From NCBI RefSeq assembly GCF_003945595.2, contig NW_024104532.1, forward strand, positions 7,005,501 through 7,069,500: a stretch of DNA of 64,000 nt. Reading direction: 5' to 3'. Below the pieces are notes generated by a model that saw only the letters and a list, made by a program, of their open reading frames with translations, made no database searches and was not told where the DNA came from. Position 1 is the first letter of the stretch, and every line of letters starts with the position of its first letter. Of the stretch, positions 63,314 to 64,000 are shown one piece after another. Both the position numbers and the translations under genes were made by a program. The stretch comes from Pipra filicauda. Taxonomy: Eukaryota > Chordata > Aves > Passeriformes > Pipridae.

Positions 63314-64000
63314 TCTTATCATCTGAGTACTTCAAGAGAGAAAAAGGCAACAAATGCCTAAAAAATCCTATACAAAGGCTACAGACTGGAGAACTGACAT
63401 CTCATAGCAGAGAGATTTATGTGGTCTATCATAAAAGATTTAGCTTTTCTACACAGTTATTAATCATCCACATCTGGCCCTAATGTTCCCACATGGCACC
63501 ATTGACTATGCAGGAAAGAAGCTGCTCCAGATAAAAAAGGGGGAATTAGCACTGGTTAAAAAATGAACCCCCATAAGGAAGACCAGGACAACTTAAATTT
63601 GGCATTTGGGGGTTTTTTTGACTGGAGAACTATTTTCTGAAAATCTGTTCTTCAGAATGGAATACTAGAGCAAGCTTTGACAAAGGTGTTTTTTGGGGGG
63701 GGTGTTGGTGGTAAATAACAAAACTCAGACAGGTGGCTTTTTCAGAAAGTTACATTTCTTAAGCATTAATTTGGCATTTTACTTTAGTCCACACATCCTG
63801 CTAAAATGAGAGGAATTCCATATCCTGAAGATATATCACACTATGGGATCTGAGTTAAGAGTTTTCTCCAGTGTTTGAGGAAAACTGGCAAACATGCCTG
63901 ATGATTTCTTCCATCACTATTTTTAAAACTAGGCAATGAAACATGTCTAAAAGATAAAATATATAAAGCAGCCTCTCAAAACTTTCTCTAAGAGGTAAAA

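Larger units (their letters stand above)
61310..64000. other. AT-rich unique sequence, no gene seen
   Basis: A run of 14 T (61793-61806), a run of 8 G near 63695 and the palindromes near 62920 and 63019 are the only visible structures. No frame is longer than 76 codons. Confidence 0.6.

Noticed and set aside
1..64000. CRISPR arrays, operons, phage or plasmid functions
   Set aside because: No regularly spaced repeats, no compact gene runs and no ribosome binding sites. Composition and repeats are those of a bird nuclear genome.

Overview
The window looks like non-coding nuclear DNA from a bird, most likely a songbird (passerine). Three retroposon remnants carry the evidence. One is a tRNA-Ile-derived SINE with a CR1-type tail at about 17,044-17,186, which matches the TguSINE1 family known from passerines. 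The other two are antisense pieces of CR1 LINE 3' regions at about 43,252-43,385 and 59,160-59,510. The sequence is AT-rich and poor in CpG, and open reading frames are short and scattered over all frames (the longest is 163 codons). I found no bacterial-style gene spacing, ribosome binding sites, CRISPR array, phage or plasmid feature. I recognise no protein-coding gene, rRNA or functional tRNA. The window is best read as a gene desert or part of a very large intron.

Layout. 1-8,440 is AT-rich unique sequence with one G-quadruplex motif (4,541-4,560) and a few T/G runs. 8,450-8,575 is an unusual compact block: a repeated CpG-containing decamer, an 11-bp hairpin and a CTCF-like motif. 8,590-17,040 is unique sequence with a very AT-rich patch near 12,955-13,090 and a TA-rich patch near 14,640. 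The SINE follows. 17,190-24,300 is unique sequence with TA and TTTTA microsatellites and a GGAT run. 24,600-26,210 is A/C-rich and purine-rich. 26,282 and 40,067 hold perfect short hairpins. 29,590-29,840 is a GC-rich pocket. 43,250-44,100 combines a CR1 fragment with two long A/C-rich simple repeats. 45,350-45,850 is another GC-rich pocket and holds the longest ORF. A/C- and T/G-rich tracts recur at 47,601, 48,071 and 50,836. 56,618-56,644 is a run of 27 A, followed by a GC-rich pocket. A T-rich tract and the larger CR1 fragment lie near 58,840-59,510. 61,070-61,350 contains a short stretch with exon-like signals that I could not assign. The rest is AT-rich unique sequence.

No set of genes works together here. 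The most useful content is the repeat record, which points to the lineage, and a few short structured or motif-rich stretches that could be tested as regulatory elements. I did not find convincing evidence of a new biological system.
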